Source: UBA11358 sp049517655
Lineage (GTDB): Bacteria > Verrucomicrobiota > Verrucomicrobiia > Limisphaerales > UBA11358
NCBI GenBank assembly: GCA_049517655.1
Contig: JBEKRQ010000002.1
Coordinates: 248,001 to 312,000, forward strand
DNA length: 64,000 nucleotides
Direction: 5' to 3'
The notes below the pieces were generated by a model that was given only the letters and a program-made list of their open reading frames with translations, was not told where the DNA came from and did no database searches. The position numbers and the translations under genes were made by a program. Of this stretch, positions 36,480 to 45,459 are shown piece by piece (position 1 is the stretch's first letter; each line of letters opens with the position of its first letter).

Positions 36480-37055
36480 TCAATGCATGGCGATCAGTTC
36501 CCGCACATCCACCGCTTCCATTCCTGCCGCGCGAATGGCTTGCAAGCCGAGGTCAGTGTCTTCGTAGGCACGGCAAAATTTCGGTTCCACGCCTATCCGG
36601 CGCGCGGCTTCCAGAAAAATGTCCGGCGCCGGCTTTTGGTTCTTCACCATTTCGTTCGTCACAATGGCATCGAAAAGATGCCGGATTTTCAGATGGTCGA
36701 GCACCATGCCGATGATTTTTTGTGAGCCGCCGGACGCGACGGCCATCGGAATTTTACCGTGATTTGCCCGGGCGATTTCCACGACGGCATGGATGGGTTC
36801 AATCTGCGCCATCATCGGCAGATACGCCTCCTCTTTTTCGTGCGCGACGGCGATGTGGTCGAGCGAACGGCCCTGTTCTTTGGCAAGCGATCTTAAAATG
36901 TCGCGCGACGGCATGCCGCCAGAGGCGTAAAAACGATCTTTGGGAAAATGAAGATGGTACCGCTGCGTGACAATCTGCCACGCGCGCCAATGCAGCGGCA
37001 TGGTGTCGGCCAGTGTGCCGTCACAATCGAAAATCAGACCTTTGATTGTTTTCAT
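36480..37055 (-). CDS. HAD-superfamily hydrolase, beta-phosphoglucomutase-like
   Basis: This is a 191-residue enzyme with HAD motif I FDCDGTLAD (Asp10 nucleophile, Asp12), motif II VASGGS, motif III Lys in NQKPAPDIF, and motif IV YEDTDLGLQAIRAAGM. The small helical cap between residues 15 and 80 is of the beta-PGM/phosphatase C1 type. It could be a phosphatase or phosphomutase for sugar phosphates. The sequence does not decide. It lies upstream-to-downstream with prfA on the same strand, about 70 bp apart. Confidence 0.9.
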   Translation of the reverse strand: MKTIKGLIFDCDGTLADTMPLHWRAWQIVTQRYHLHFPKDRFYASGGMPSRDILRSLAKEQGRSLDHIAVAHEKEEAYLPMMAQIEPIHAVVEIARANHGKIPMAVASGGSQKIIGMVLDHLKIRHLFDAIVTNEMVKNQKPAPDIFLEAARRIGVEPKFCRAYEDTDLGLQAIRAAGMEAVDVRELIAMH

Positions 37056-37124
37056 TTTGTGTCGCGCGAAGAACGCGAAGGAAATGAAGCAATTACTTTT
37101 TCTCTTCGCGACCTTCGCGCGAAA

Positions 37125-38204
37125 TCAAATTTTCAACCCCCTCAATTTTTCCTCCAAATCATGCGCCATGAGCGGTTCGAGCAACGGGTCGAGTTCGCCT
37201 TCAATGAAATTCGCCAGATTGTAAAGCGTCAGCTCAATACGATGGTCGGAAACACGGTTTTGTGGGAAATTGTAGGTGCGGATTTTTTCACTGCGTTCAC
37301 CGGTGCCGACCTGGTCCTTTCGTTGCGCGGCGTATTTCGCGTTTTCCTCGGCGACTTTTCTTTCGAATAAACGCGAGCGGAGGACTTTTAGCGCTTTCAC
37401 CTTGTTTTTCTGCTGCGAACGTTCATCAGCGCACCGCACAATCAAACCAGTGGGCTTGTGGATGATTTGCACGGCGGAATCCGTTGTGTTGACGCCCTGG
37501 CCGCCTTTGCCGGAAGCGCGGCAGACGTTGATCTCAATTTCGTCGGGCTTGATTTCCACATCCACTTCCCCGGCTTCGGGCAGCACGGCGACGGTCGCGG
37601 TGCTGGTGTGAATCCGGCCTTGTGCCTCGGTCGCAGGCACGCGCTGGACGCGATGCACGCCGCTTTCGTATTTGAGCCGTTTGAAAACGTCCGTGCCGGT
37701 GACTAAAAAAATGATTTCCTTGAAACCACCAAGGTCGGACGGATTGGAATCCATCGTTTCAACCTTCCAGCCGCGCGCCTCGGCGTAGCGGCAATACATC
37801 CGGTAAAGATCGGCGGCGAACAGCGCGGATTCCGAACCGCCGGCGCCGGCGCGGATTTCAATGATGGTGTTGCGCGAATCGGTCGGGTTCGATGGCAGCA
37901 AACCGCGTTGTAATTCCAGCGAAAGTTTTTTCCCGGTCGTTTCGAGCCGGGAAATTTCCTCCTTCGCCATCCGTCCCATTTCCGAATCGGGCGCTTCGGC
38001 TTTAAGCAGCGTGCGATTTTCTTCGAGATCGCCCAGCGTTTTCGTGTAAGCCGCGCCAATGGCGACGAGTTCCTTCAGGCGCGCATATTCGCGCGAGAGT
38101 TCCTGCGCGCGTTGCGGGTTGTCGAAGACCTTCGGGTCGCTCAACGCGGCTTCGAGTTCAGCGTAACGCTTGCGGAATTTTTCAATGTGCGGACGGAAAT
38201 CCAT
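37125..38204 (-). CDS. prfA: Peptide chain release factor 1
   Basis: This reads UAA and UAG stop codons and triggers peptide release. It is 359 residues. The recognition tripeptide PAT occurs in VHRVQRVPATEAQGRIHTS, and the catalytic GGQ loop in ASGKGGQGVNTTDSAVQ. The C-terminal domain has DERSQQKNKVKALKVLRSRL. The loop before GGQ reads SGK rather than the common SGA, a minor change. Length is typical. It is followed by an 8-9-bp-periodic intergenic repeat (about 37064-37130) and preceded by the rpmE terminator. Confidence 0.97.
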   Translation of the reverse strand: MDFRPHIEKFRKRYAELEAALSDPKVFDNPQRAQELSREYARLKELVAIGAAYTKTLGDLEENRTLLKAEAPDSEMGRMAKEEISRLETTGKKLSLELQRGLLPSNPTDSRNTIIEIRAGAGGSESALFAADLYRMYCRYAEARGWKVETMDSNPSDLGGFKEIIFLVTGTDVFKRLKYESGVHRVQRVPATEAQGRIHTSTATVAVLPEAGEVDVEIKPDEIEINVCRASGKGGQGVNTTDSAVQIIHKPTGLIVRCADERSQQKNKVKALKVLRSRLFERKVAEENAKYAAQRKDQVGTGERSEKIRTYNFPQNRVSDHRIELTLYNLANFIEGELDPLLEPLMAHDLEEKLRGLKI

Positions 38205-38239
38205 TTTTCAATTTCGGGTTCCAAACATTTGCCATTTGC

Positions 38240-38278
38240 AAAAAAAGATCACCCGCAATCCCAAAACGGGACGGCGGG
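38240..38278 (-). terminator. Rho-independent terminator after rpmE
   Basis: On the minus strand a CCCGC-rich stem closes through TCCC/GGGA around a TTTT loop (38252-38278). It is followed after TGATC by seven T residues. It sits about 18 bp after the rpmE stop and just before the prfA start. Confidence 0.8.
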
Positions 38279-38295
38279 CGTAGTTTTGCGAAAAG

Positions 38296-38538
38296 CTACT
38301 TCTTTTTCTTGCGGGTTGCGGCGGCGGCTTGGGCGGCCTTGGTTTTCACCAGGCGTTGCTGGAATTTATCCACGCGCCCGGCGGTGTCCACGAACTTTTG
38401 CTGGCCGGTGTAGAACGGGTGGCACATGTTGCAGATGCCGACGATAATCACAGGCTTGGTGGAGCGGGTTTTGATCACGTTGCCGCAGGCACAACGGATT
38501 TCCGCATCCACATATTTCGGATGAATGTCCGTCTTCAT
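38296..38538 (-). CDS. rpmE: 50S ribosomal protein L31 (zinc-binding type)
   Basis: This is an 80-residue large-subunit protein. MKTDIHPKYVDAEIRCACG and GICNMCHPFYTG supply the CxC and CxxC zinc ligands of the C+ form. The protein ends with a basic alanine/lysine tail (AATRKKKK). The ATG at 38538 matches the family start, and the frame upstream is open but not conserved. A strong terminator follows. It is separate from other ribosomal protein genes, as is common for L31. Confidence 0.95.
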   Translation of the reverse strand: MKTDIHPKYVDAEIRCACGNVIKTRSTKPVIIVGICNMCHPFYTGQQKFVDTAGRVDKFQQRLVKTKAAQAAAATRKKKK

Positions 38539-38589
38539 AAAAGGGAGCGCAAAAGCTACCACGAGAGCGCCGGATGACAAGAGGGATTT

Positions 38590-39774
38590 TTACACGTCAC
38601 TGATCCACTTGCGATCTTCCCAAACGGCTTTGATGGACGTCAGATTGCGTGAATCGAGAATATTCTTCGCGGCGGAAAGCAATTTGCCCTTTTTCAAATT
38701 GTTGAAGGCGTTACTGGCGTTGATGGCGGCAAATTGGAGAACGCTAGGGTCGCGATAGCAGTCAATCATGCAACGCGTGCAACCGTCACGGATGAGTTTC
38801 GACGGGTCGAACTCGTAAATGTTGCACATCGGCTTTTCCCAAAAATGGCAGCGGTAAAGATCGAGATTCCAGTCGAGGTAAAAATATTTGTGACCGGCCA
38901 GGCAGCCAAATTTTTCACGTTCGCCACGCAAATGCCGCTGCATTTCATTCAGAGACTCCATTGGATTGATGACAGGAAAACCACTACGCCGTTTTATCCG
39001 TTTGATTTTCTCGAACAGCTCGATTAACTCGTCTTTTGTGTAACTCACCAGGCTGCTGTTGCTGAAACTCAAGTAGCTGCTGGCCAGCGAAGTCAGCGGA
39101 TAACTGAACGTGCAGCTCTTGAAACCGAGTGTTTCGAGAAACGCGGGCAGTTTGTCGTAATCATCAATCAACCGGCTCGCCGTAACACTGGCGGTGGTCT
39201 GAATGCCGACCGAGTGGAAGAATTCATTGGCGCGTTTGATTTTTTTGCACACATCCGGCAGGCCGCGGTTTTTCTCATGCTTGACGGCGTTGTGCGCATC
39301 AACGGACATGATGACGCTGCTGAGGCCGTCGCTGGCGAAGCCGCGCATGTTCTCTTCGGTCCACAAACCTCCGTTCGTGCAGATCATCGGGTGAATGCCG
39401 CGCTCCGCCGCGTAGCGCGTCATCGCCCGCAAATCGCGATGCACCATCGGTTCGCCGCCGACGAAAAGCAGATAACCAATGTGGTTCTTGAAACAAATAT
39501 CAATCACGTCACGCGCTTCCTGAAGCGTCACGCTGCGTCCTGCCTTCGGACTGGATTTCGAACGCGCAAAGCCGCAGAAATCGCAGTCCGCATTGCAAAT
39601 GTTCGTTATGGCAAATTGCAGGTACCCCGGCCCGCCATGATCGAGCACTTCACCGATGAGTTTGAGCGTACTTTTCTTGAGGCGCACGACTGGTTTGGAA
39701 AAGGTCGGCAATACCGCAGCCGTCAGAGCGGCTTTGGCAATACGTGGACTTGTCGTAATGGGCGCATTACTCAT
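38590..39774 (-). CDS. Radical SAM enzyme, HpnH/MoaA-like
   Basis: This is a 394-residue protein with a radical SAM 4Fe-4S motif CNADCDFC (Cx3Cx2C) in QFAITNICNADCDFCGFARS, GGEP at the SAM-binding strand (FVGGEPMVHRD) and a TIM-barrel-like core. A C-terminal Cys cluster (CHFWEKPMC...CTRCMIDC) suggests a SPASM-like or auxiliary cluster region. The substrate is not clear, and family neighbours act on hopanoids, peptides or cofactors. ATG at 39774 (MSNAPITT) is preferred because the upstream extension runs into the region before tRNA-Gln. Confidence 0.82.
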   Translation of the reverse strand: MSNAPITTSPRIAKAALTAAVLPTFSKPVVRLKKSTLKLIGEVLDHGGPGYLQFAITNICNADCDFCGFARSKSSPKAGRSVTLQEARDVIDICFKNHIGYLLFVGGEPMVHRDLRAMTRYAAERGIHPMICTNGGLWTEENMRGFASDGLSSVIMSVDAHNAVKHEKNRGLPDVCKKIKRANEFFHSVGIQTTASVTASRLIDDYDKLPAFLETLGFKSCTFSYPLTSLASSYLSFSNSSLVSYTKDELIELFEKIKRIKRRSGFPVINPMESLNEMQRHLRGEREKFGCLAGHKYFYLDWNLDLYRCHFWEKPMCNIYEFDPSKLIRDGCTRCMIDCYRDPSVLQFAAINASNAFNNLKKGKLLSAAKNILDSRNLTSIKAVWEDRKWISDV

Positions 39775-39912
39775 GGCAAACCCCAGTATTGTGTCCCCTG
39801 GAGGTGTTGCGGGCAAACTCTCTTTCGTTCGTAAAAGCCGTTTGTTGATGATTTTGACTTTGCGTGAAACATGCGGAAAGCTTAGTATTATCGCGCCTGG
39901 CATTGTTGTATT

Positions 39913-39986
39913 TGTCCGATGGTGTAATGGTAACACAGCGCCCTTTGGAGGCGTTATTCATGGTTCGAATCCATGTCGGACAGCCA
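39913..39986 (+). tRNA. tRNA-Gln (anticodon UUG)
   Basis: This is a 74-nt tRNA with encoded CCA. The acceptor TGTCCGA pairs with TCGGACA. The D arm is GTGTAATGGTAACAC, the anticodon loop CTTTGGA has anticodon TTG, and the T arm has GGTTCGAATCC. It is transcribed opposite to both neighbours. Confidence 0.96.
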
Positions 39987-40002
39987 GTTTTTGTGCGGCG
40001 AA

Positions 40003-41961
40003 CTACTTTTCAGGTTCGGCTTCACAAGGGTTGTTGACGCACAAGTCCATCAGAGAACCGTTTTTTCCGTTGGCGACAGAATTGCGCTTCAACCAAACCG
40101 CCAAAATTCCGATGTCGGCGGGTGATACACCGGAAATGCGGGCGGCTTGGCCGATGGTTGCGGGCCGAATTTTAGTGAGCTTTTGGTAGGCTTCAGGGCG
40201 AAGACTTGGCACTGTGGAATAATCGAACGTGTCGGGAATAATCTTGTCTTCTAAGCTTTTGAATTTTTTGACCTCAATTCCCTGACGTTCAATATATCCG
40301 GCATATTTGATTGCAATTTCGACTTGGTGAATTATTTCACCGGACAAAGTTTCATTTCTGCTAGGTAAATCCCCGTAAGATACCTTGGGCCGACTTAATA
40401 ACTTTGCCAAAGTCTCTGAACCAGAACGTGTTGTATACATTCGATTGAGTTCACTGGCAATAGCTTGCTGCTTGACGTGGAATTTTTTGTAATTACGATC
40501 CGGTAAAAGGCCAATCTCATGACCGACCTCGGAGAGACGCAGGTCGGCGTTATCCTGACGGAGCAGCAGACGAAACTCCGCACGAGAAGTGAACATCCGG
40601 TAAGGCTCGGTTGTTCCCTTTGTGACCAAGTCATCAATCAAAACACCGATGTATGCCTGATCACGCCGCAAGATGACTGGATTAAACCCTTTGACTCGTC
40701 TCGCCGCATTAATTCCAGATATAAGTCCTTGAGCACCAGCCTCTTCGTATCCAGAAGTGCCATTAATCTGCCCGGCTAGGAATAAGTTGTGGCAAACTTT
40801 TGTTTCCAACGTCGGCAGCAATTGCGTTGGATAAACGAGATCGTACTCTACAGCATAGGCCGGACGAATGATTTCGGCATTCTCGCACCCTATGATTGTC
40901 CGAACCAACTCAACCTGCACTTCAAAAGGAAGGCTGGTTGAAAAGCCGTTCACATATATTTCCTCGGTTTTGATTCCTTCAGGTTCCAAGAAAATCTGAT
41001 GCCGCTCTTTGTTGCTGAACCGCACTATTTTATCTTCTATTGATGGGCAGTATCTCGGCCCAACACCTTCAATGACACCAGAATACAACGGCGATTTGTG
41101 AAGGTTTTTCCGAATCAATTTAGCCGTTTCCTGGGTCGTGTAGGTGATGTGGCAGGGCATTTGACCGTTAAGTTTGTCGAGAATTGATCCCGGTGGATAT
41201 TTCCCCTCCGACAAGCTATTCATCGGTGGTCTTAAGCGATTTTGTTCCATGTGGAACAAATCATCCTTCCAGTAAGTAAAGTATGGGACCGGTTCATCAC
41301 CAAGTTGTGTTTCGGTCTTTGAAAAATCAATTGAACGGCGTAGCAAACGCGGTGGAGTGCCCGTCTTAAAACGGCCAATTTCCAAGCCAACCTCCTGAAG
41401 CGATGATGAAAGGCTTGTCGCAGCAACATCACCTGCACGCCCCCCGGTTTGTTGATTCGATCCGATGTGCATCAAGCCCATCAAAAAAGTCCCTGTTGTG
41501 ACGACGACAGTCTTTCCGTGGAATTGGACTTGAAGTGTTGTTTCCACTCCAAGCGCCTCGCCATCCTTATGCAGAATTTTTGATGCTTGGCCTTGTTTAA
41601 CGTCAAGATTTGGCTCCGTCTCACAAACCCATTTAAGTCTGAATTGGTAGGCTTTCTTATCGCATTGAGCACGTGGTGCCCAAACGGCAGGACCTTTTTT
41701 CGTGTTTAACATCCGAAATTGAAGTCCGGTCATGTCGGTTGTTTTTCCCATCTCTCCACCAAGCGCATCAATTTCGCGAGCCAGGTGTCCTTTTGCCAAT
41801 CCGCCAATTGCCGGGTTACAAGACATCTGGCCAATCGTGTCAACATTCATGGTCAAAAGGAGTGTTTGGCAACCCATTCGAGCTGCGGCTAGTGCCGCCT
41901 CAACTCCGGCGTGACCGGCGCCAACCACGATGACGTCGTATTGCTTTGGATAAACGAACAT
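40003..41961 (-). CDS. mnmG: tRNA uridine 5-carboxymethylaminomethyl modification enzyme MnmG (GidA)
   Basis: This is the FAD protein which with MnmE modifies the wobble uridine of several tRNAs. It is 652 residues. The FAD loop is VVGAGHAGVEAALAAARMG, followed by the family signature SCNPAIGGLAKGHLAREIDALGG. The second signature GQINGTSGYEEAGAQGLISGINAA is also present. The C-terminal domain ends ISGVSPADIGILAVWL, as usual. Its DNA is somewhat less GC-rich than the flanks. The pgi gene lies 7 bp upstream on the same strand, so the two are probably co-transcribed. Confidence 0.97.
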   Translation of the reverse strand: MFVYPKQYDVIVVGAGHAGVEAALAAARMGCQTLLLTMNVDTIGQMSCNPAIGGLAKGHLAREIDALGGEMGKTTDMTGLQFRMLNTKKGPAVWAPRAQCDKKAYQFRLKWVCETEPNLDVKQGQASKILHKDGEALGVETTLQVQFHGKTVVVTTGTFLMGLMHIGSNQQTGGRAGDVAATSLSSSLQEVGLEIGRFKTGTPPRLLRRSIDFSKTETQLGDEPVPYFTYWKDDLFHMEQNRLRPPMNSLSEGKYPPGSILDKLNGQMPCHITYTTQETAKLIRKNLHKSPLYSGVIEGVGPRYCPSIEDKIVRFSNKERHQIFLEPEGIKTEEIYVNGFSTSLPFEVQVELVRTIIGCENAEIIRPAYAVEYDLVYPTQLLPTLETKVCHNLFLAGQINGTSGYEEAGAQGLISGINAARRVKGFNPVILRRDQAYIGVLIDDLVTKGTTEPYRMFTSRAEFRLLLRQDNADLRLSEVGHEIGLLPDRNYKKFHVKQQAIASELNRMYTTRSGSETLAKLLSRPKVSYGDLPSRNETLSGEIIHQVEIAIKYAGYIERQGIEVKKFKSLEDKIIPDTFDYSTVPSLRPEAYQKLTKIRPATIGQAARISGVSPADIGILAVWLKRNSVANGKNGSLMDLCVNNPCEAEPEK

Positions 41962-41968
41962 GAAGAAA

Positions 41969-43564
41969 TCAAACTAGACTATATCTGCAATTGAACAAGG
42001 AACGATCTGGAGTTTTTGAAATCCTATGATTCCGGCTTGCCGCCAAATGCTCAATAACTTTAAATACAACTTCGATATCCTCTTCTGCTCCAATAGCTTT
42101 TGAAATTTCTGACACTGTAAATAACTCTTTCGGTTTCTTGGAGAGGTGGGTCAAAATTTTTCTTTGGATCTCGATGACTTGGCTGGCCGCTTTCTTGCCG
42201 GCTTCAACACCTGGCTGATGATAAGCGTTGATGTTGATCAACGACGCATAAAATCCAACGGTGCGCTCGAACAGTGCTATCAACCCTCCCACAGTTCGTG
42301 CAGAAACATCCCTCACGGTGATTGTCAGGGATTCCCGGTCATTTTCCGCAAGAGCTTGCCGGGTGCCCAAGTAAAACCCATTTAGAAAATCTCCAGCCGT
42401 TACTTTGTCCTCGACCATCAAACTCGAGTTATGACCGTCGCCCAACACTTCGATAAAAGTGACAAAAAAATCGTCCAATCCATCCCTCAGTTGCTGAATG
42501 TAAGAATGTTGGTCCGTGGAACCTTTATTGCCGAAGACGGTCATTCCTTGATTAACAACATTTCGATTCAAATCCAGTTCCTTGCCCAGCGACTCCATAA
42601 CGAGTTGCTGAAGGTATCTTGAAAACAGCTCTAAACGGTCTTTATACGGCAAAATGACCATATTTTTGGTTCCTTTACCGTTACCGGATTCAAACCAAGC
42701 CAAAGCCAATTGTAATGCTGGATTAGCTTTAACACTTTTATTCACGGTCAGTTTGTCAACATCACAAGCTCCAGACAATAAATCAGTTATGTCAAATCCC
42801 TGCAAAGCCGCTGGAAGTAATCCAACAGCAGACAACTCGCTCGTTCGTCCTCCGACCCAATCCCACATCGGGAATCGTGTCAGCCATTTATTTTGAATCG
42901 CAAATTTATCAAGATCACTTCCTTTCATGGTTATGGCTACGGCGTGTGAACCAAAATCAAGGGATACTTGTTCATATGCGGCTTTTGCAACCAGCATTCC
43001 GTTGCGCGTTTCCCTTGTGCCGCCGGATTTTGAAATGACGATGCACAGCGTTCGATTCAAATCACCGCCAATTGTCGCTAAAACCCGATTCATGCCGTCC
43101 GGGTCCGTATTGTCGAAAAAATGTGGATTGAGCTTGTCCGTATGCGGATCGCCCAGAGCATGGGCGACAAATTGCGGACCAAGCGCGGAACCGCCAATAC
43201 CAATCAGCAGATAATTCTTAAACGCACCGCCTTTGCCGCGGATTTCTCCAGTGTGAATTTTAGCGGCGAAGTCTTTGATCCGTTTGACAGTTTCTTCGAT
43301 TTTCTTGCGAATTTCCGGTGTTGGCGCGAGCGCGGGATTCCGCAGCCAATAGTGCCCAACCATCCGATTTTCATCGGGATTGGCGATCGCGCCTTTTTCC
43401 AATGCCGCCATGTCGGCCAGCGCTTTTTGCGCGTGCGATTCCATGCCGGCAAAAAATTTGTCGGTTACATTCATCCGGCTTAAATCCACAGCCAGACCGA
43501 CTTCAGGAAATTCGGTGTAATACTTTTGGAACCGCTCCCACCATTGCAACTTTAAGTTGTTCAT
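41969..43564 (-). CDS. pgi: Glucose-6-phosphate isomerase
   Basis: This interconverts glucose 6-phosphate and fructose 6-phosphate. It is 531 residues. The phosphate-binding region is LLIGIGGSALGPQFVAHAL, then VISKSGGTRETRNGML, and the catalytic Glu lies in VGGRTSELSAVG. The conserved NAYHQPGVEAGKKAA closes the core. The last ~70 residues (LTHLSKKPKELFTVSEISKAIG...) look like a winged-helix domain, which is a known addition in some bacterial Pgi proteins. ATG 43564 (MNNLKLQWWERF) is preferred over an upstream start. Confidence 0.96.
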   Translation of the reverse strand: MNNLKLQWWERFQKYYTEFPEVGLAVDLSRMNVTDKFFAGMESHAQKALADMAALEKGAIANPDENRMVGHYWLRNPALAPTPEIRKKIEETVKRIKDFAAKIHTGEIRGKGGAFKNYLLIGIGGSALGPQFVAHALGDPHTDKLNPHFFDNTDPDGMNRVLATIGGDLNRTLCIVISKSGGTRETRNGMLVAKAAYEQVSLDFGSHAVAITMKGSDLDKFAIQNKWLTRFPMWDWVGGRTSELSAVGLLPAALQGFDITDLLSGACDVDKLTVNKSVKANPALQLALAWFESGNGKGTKNMVILPYKDRLELFSRYLQQLVMESLGKELDLNRNVVNQGMTVFGNKGSTDQHSYIQQLRDGLDDFFVTFIEVLGDGHNSSLMVEDKVTAGDFLNGFYLGTRQALAENDRESLTITVRDVSARTVGGLIALFERTVGFYASLININAYHQPGVEAGKKAASQVIEIQRKILTHLSKKPKELFTVSEISKAIGAEEDIEVVFKVIEHLAASRNHRISKTPDRSLFNCRYSLV

Positions 43565-43704
43565 AAGATTTGTCAGGGCGTAGTTGAATAAAATTGATAA
43601 CGGTCTCTGGCAAGAAAATTGCACAACGAACTTTGCCGCAGAGATGCAAAGGCCGGACTGAGGGGAAAATCCTTCAAACGCTGCAAATGACCCACGCGAC
43701 CCGC

Positions 43705-45459
43705 TTACTTGACCGGTAGCGTGACGATAATGCTTGTGCCGTGATCGAGGCGGGATTTGATTCGGATGTCGCCGCGATGCGTTTCGATGATGCGGCCGAC
43801 GATGGCTAGGCCGAGGCCGGTGCCTTTGGCTTTCGTCGTGCCCAACACCGCCGTGAAGGCGCGCTGTTGCAGTTCCCTGCTCATGCCCTTACCGGTGTCC
43901 TTGAATTCCACCAAGACGTGTGTTGGTTTTTCACTCGCGCGCGGCAGATGAACGGCGCAGGATTTAATCGTGAGTGTGCCGCCACCCGGCATCGCCTCGG
44001 CGGCGTTGAGAATCAGATTTAAAAACATCTGCTCAAGCTGCGTCGTGTCGCCCATCGCAGCAGGCAAATCCGGCTGCAATTTGCGAATCAATTTAATGTT
44101 CTGATTCGCCAGCTTGTGACGCACAAGCAATCCGAGTTCGTCGATCAATTCATTTAAATTCACCGGCGCCAGTTGCGGCTCGGTCGTGCGTGCGAAGGCG
44201 AGAATTTGTTCCACGATCTTGTTCAAGTGCTCAATTTTTGCGTCAATGAGCCGGGCGTCTTTCGCGCGCGGGTCGCCATCGGGAAATTTCAAATTCAGCG
44301 AGTGATACAACAGCTTCATTACCGTGAGCGGATTGCGGATTTCGTGCGCGACTTCGGCGGCGAGCAGACCCAGCGCGGAAAGCTTTTCGTTTTGCCGCAA
44401 TTGTTCTTCCACGTCCACGATGCGTTCGTAGAGCCGCGCCTTTTCAATCGCAATGGCCGATAATTCAGCCAGTGCGCTCAAAATGCGAATCTCCTCGTTT
44501 GAAAAATTGTAAGGCCGGCCGGTATAGACGCTTAACGTGCCGGTCGCCTGACCGGCGAACAACAGTGGGACGCTCAATAGTGAAATCAACCCTTCGCGCC
44601 GCGCCATTTCGACGTTTTGATAACGGCCGGACGTTTGAACATTTCCCACTTGCAACGGTTTTTTGCGGCGCACAACGACGCCGAGAACACCGTCTTCGAC
44701 GCTTAATCGCGGCTTTTTAAGATACACTTCGCCCGCGCCATGACTTGCGCGCAAATCGAGCCACTCACGGCTTTCGTCGAGCATCATCAGTGAACACATT
44801 CGCGCACGCATCAACACGCAGGCTTCGCGCGTGATGACGCGCAGTGTTTCATCTAGGTTCAAAGTCGAATTGATTGTGCGGCTTACGCTGGCCAGCGATT
44901 CAAAAAGGCGCGCTTTCAATCGCAATTGTTCGTAAAGCCAGGTGTTGTGAATCACTTTGGCCGCCTGCACCGCCAATTCCTGAAGCAATCCCTGATCATC
45001 CGCGCTGAAGGCGTCCACGCGATCCGAATCCACGTTGAGCACGCCGCGCGTTTCACCATTCACTTCCAGCGGCACAGCCAGTTCCGACCGCACGCCGCGC
45101 CGCGCCGCGACGTAATGTGCGTCCTGTATCACGTCGCCGACGCGCGCGGATTTGCCCGTGCGCGCAACCTGGCCGGTGATGCCTTCGCCAATCCGCAATT
45201 GCAATCGCGAAGCACTGGGCGGCAATCCCTGCGACGCGTGGATTTCCAGAAAACCCGAAGTGGGATTGATTAAAACAACGGAACCGCTGGACGCCCGCGT
45301 AATCCTAACCGATTCGCTGACAATGAGTTGTAAGGCCTCCTGTGGTTCGAGTGTCGAGTGAATGACATTGCTCACTTGATAGAGCAGGTTCAGATGCTCG
45401 TAACGCAAAGCCAGTTTTGAAAGCTCGTCATTCACTGCATTCTTGAAATTCCAATTCAC
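43705..45459 (-). CDS. Two-GAF sensor histidine kinase
   Basis: This is a cytoplasmic kinase of 584 residues. Two GAF domains are visible (about 30-180 and 200-345; LQLRIGEGITGQVARTG and VEDGVLGVVVRRKKPLQVG). The H box is AAEVAHEIRNPLTVMKLLYHSL and the HATPase has MFLNLILNAAEAMPGGG, DTGKGM and GTGLGLAIVGRI. The start is a GTG at 45459 overlapping the stop of the Lpt permease gene (GTGA), so the two are translationally coupled. No response regulator is adjacent. The signal is likely a small molecule bound by GAF. Confidence 0.88.
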   Translation of the reverse strand: MNWNFKNAVNDELSKLALRYEHLNLLYQVSNVIHSTLEPQEALQLIVSESVRITRASSGSVVLINPTSGFLEIHASQGLPPSASRLQLRIGEGITGQVARTGKSARVGDVIQDAHYVAARRGVRSELAVPLEVNGETRGVLNVDSDRVDAFSADDQGLLQELAVQAAKVIHNTWLYEQLRLKARLFESLASVSRTINSTLNLDETLRVITREACVLMRARMCSLMMLDESREWLDLRASHGAGEVYLKKPRLSVEDGVLGVVVRRKKPLQVGNVQTSGRYQNVEMARREGLISLLSVPLLFAGQATGTLSVYTGRPYNFSNEEIRILSALAELSAIAIEKARLYERIVDVEEQLRQNEKLSALGLLAAEVAHEIRNPLTVMKLLYHSLNLKFPDGDPRAKDARLIDAKIEHLNKIVEQILAFARTTEPQLAPVNLNELIDELGLLVRHKLANQNIKLIRKLQPDLPAAMGDTTQLEQMFLNLILNAAEAMPGGGTLTIKSCAVHLPRASEKPTHVLVEFKDTGKGMSRELQQRAFTAVLGTTKAKGTGLGLAIVGRIIETHRGDIRIKSRLDHGTSIIVTLPVK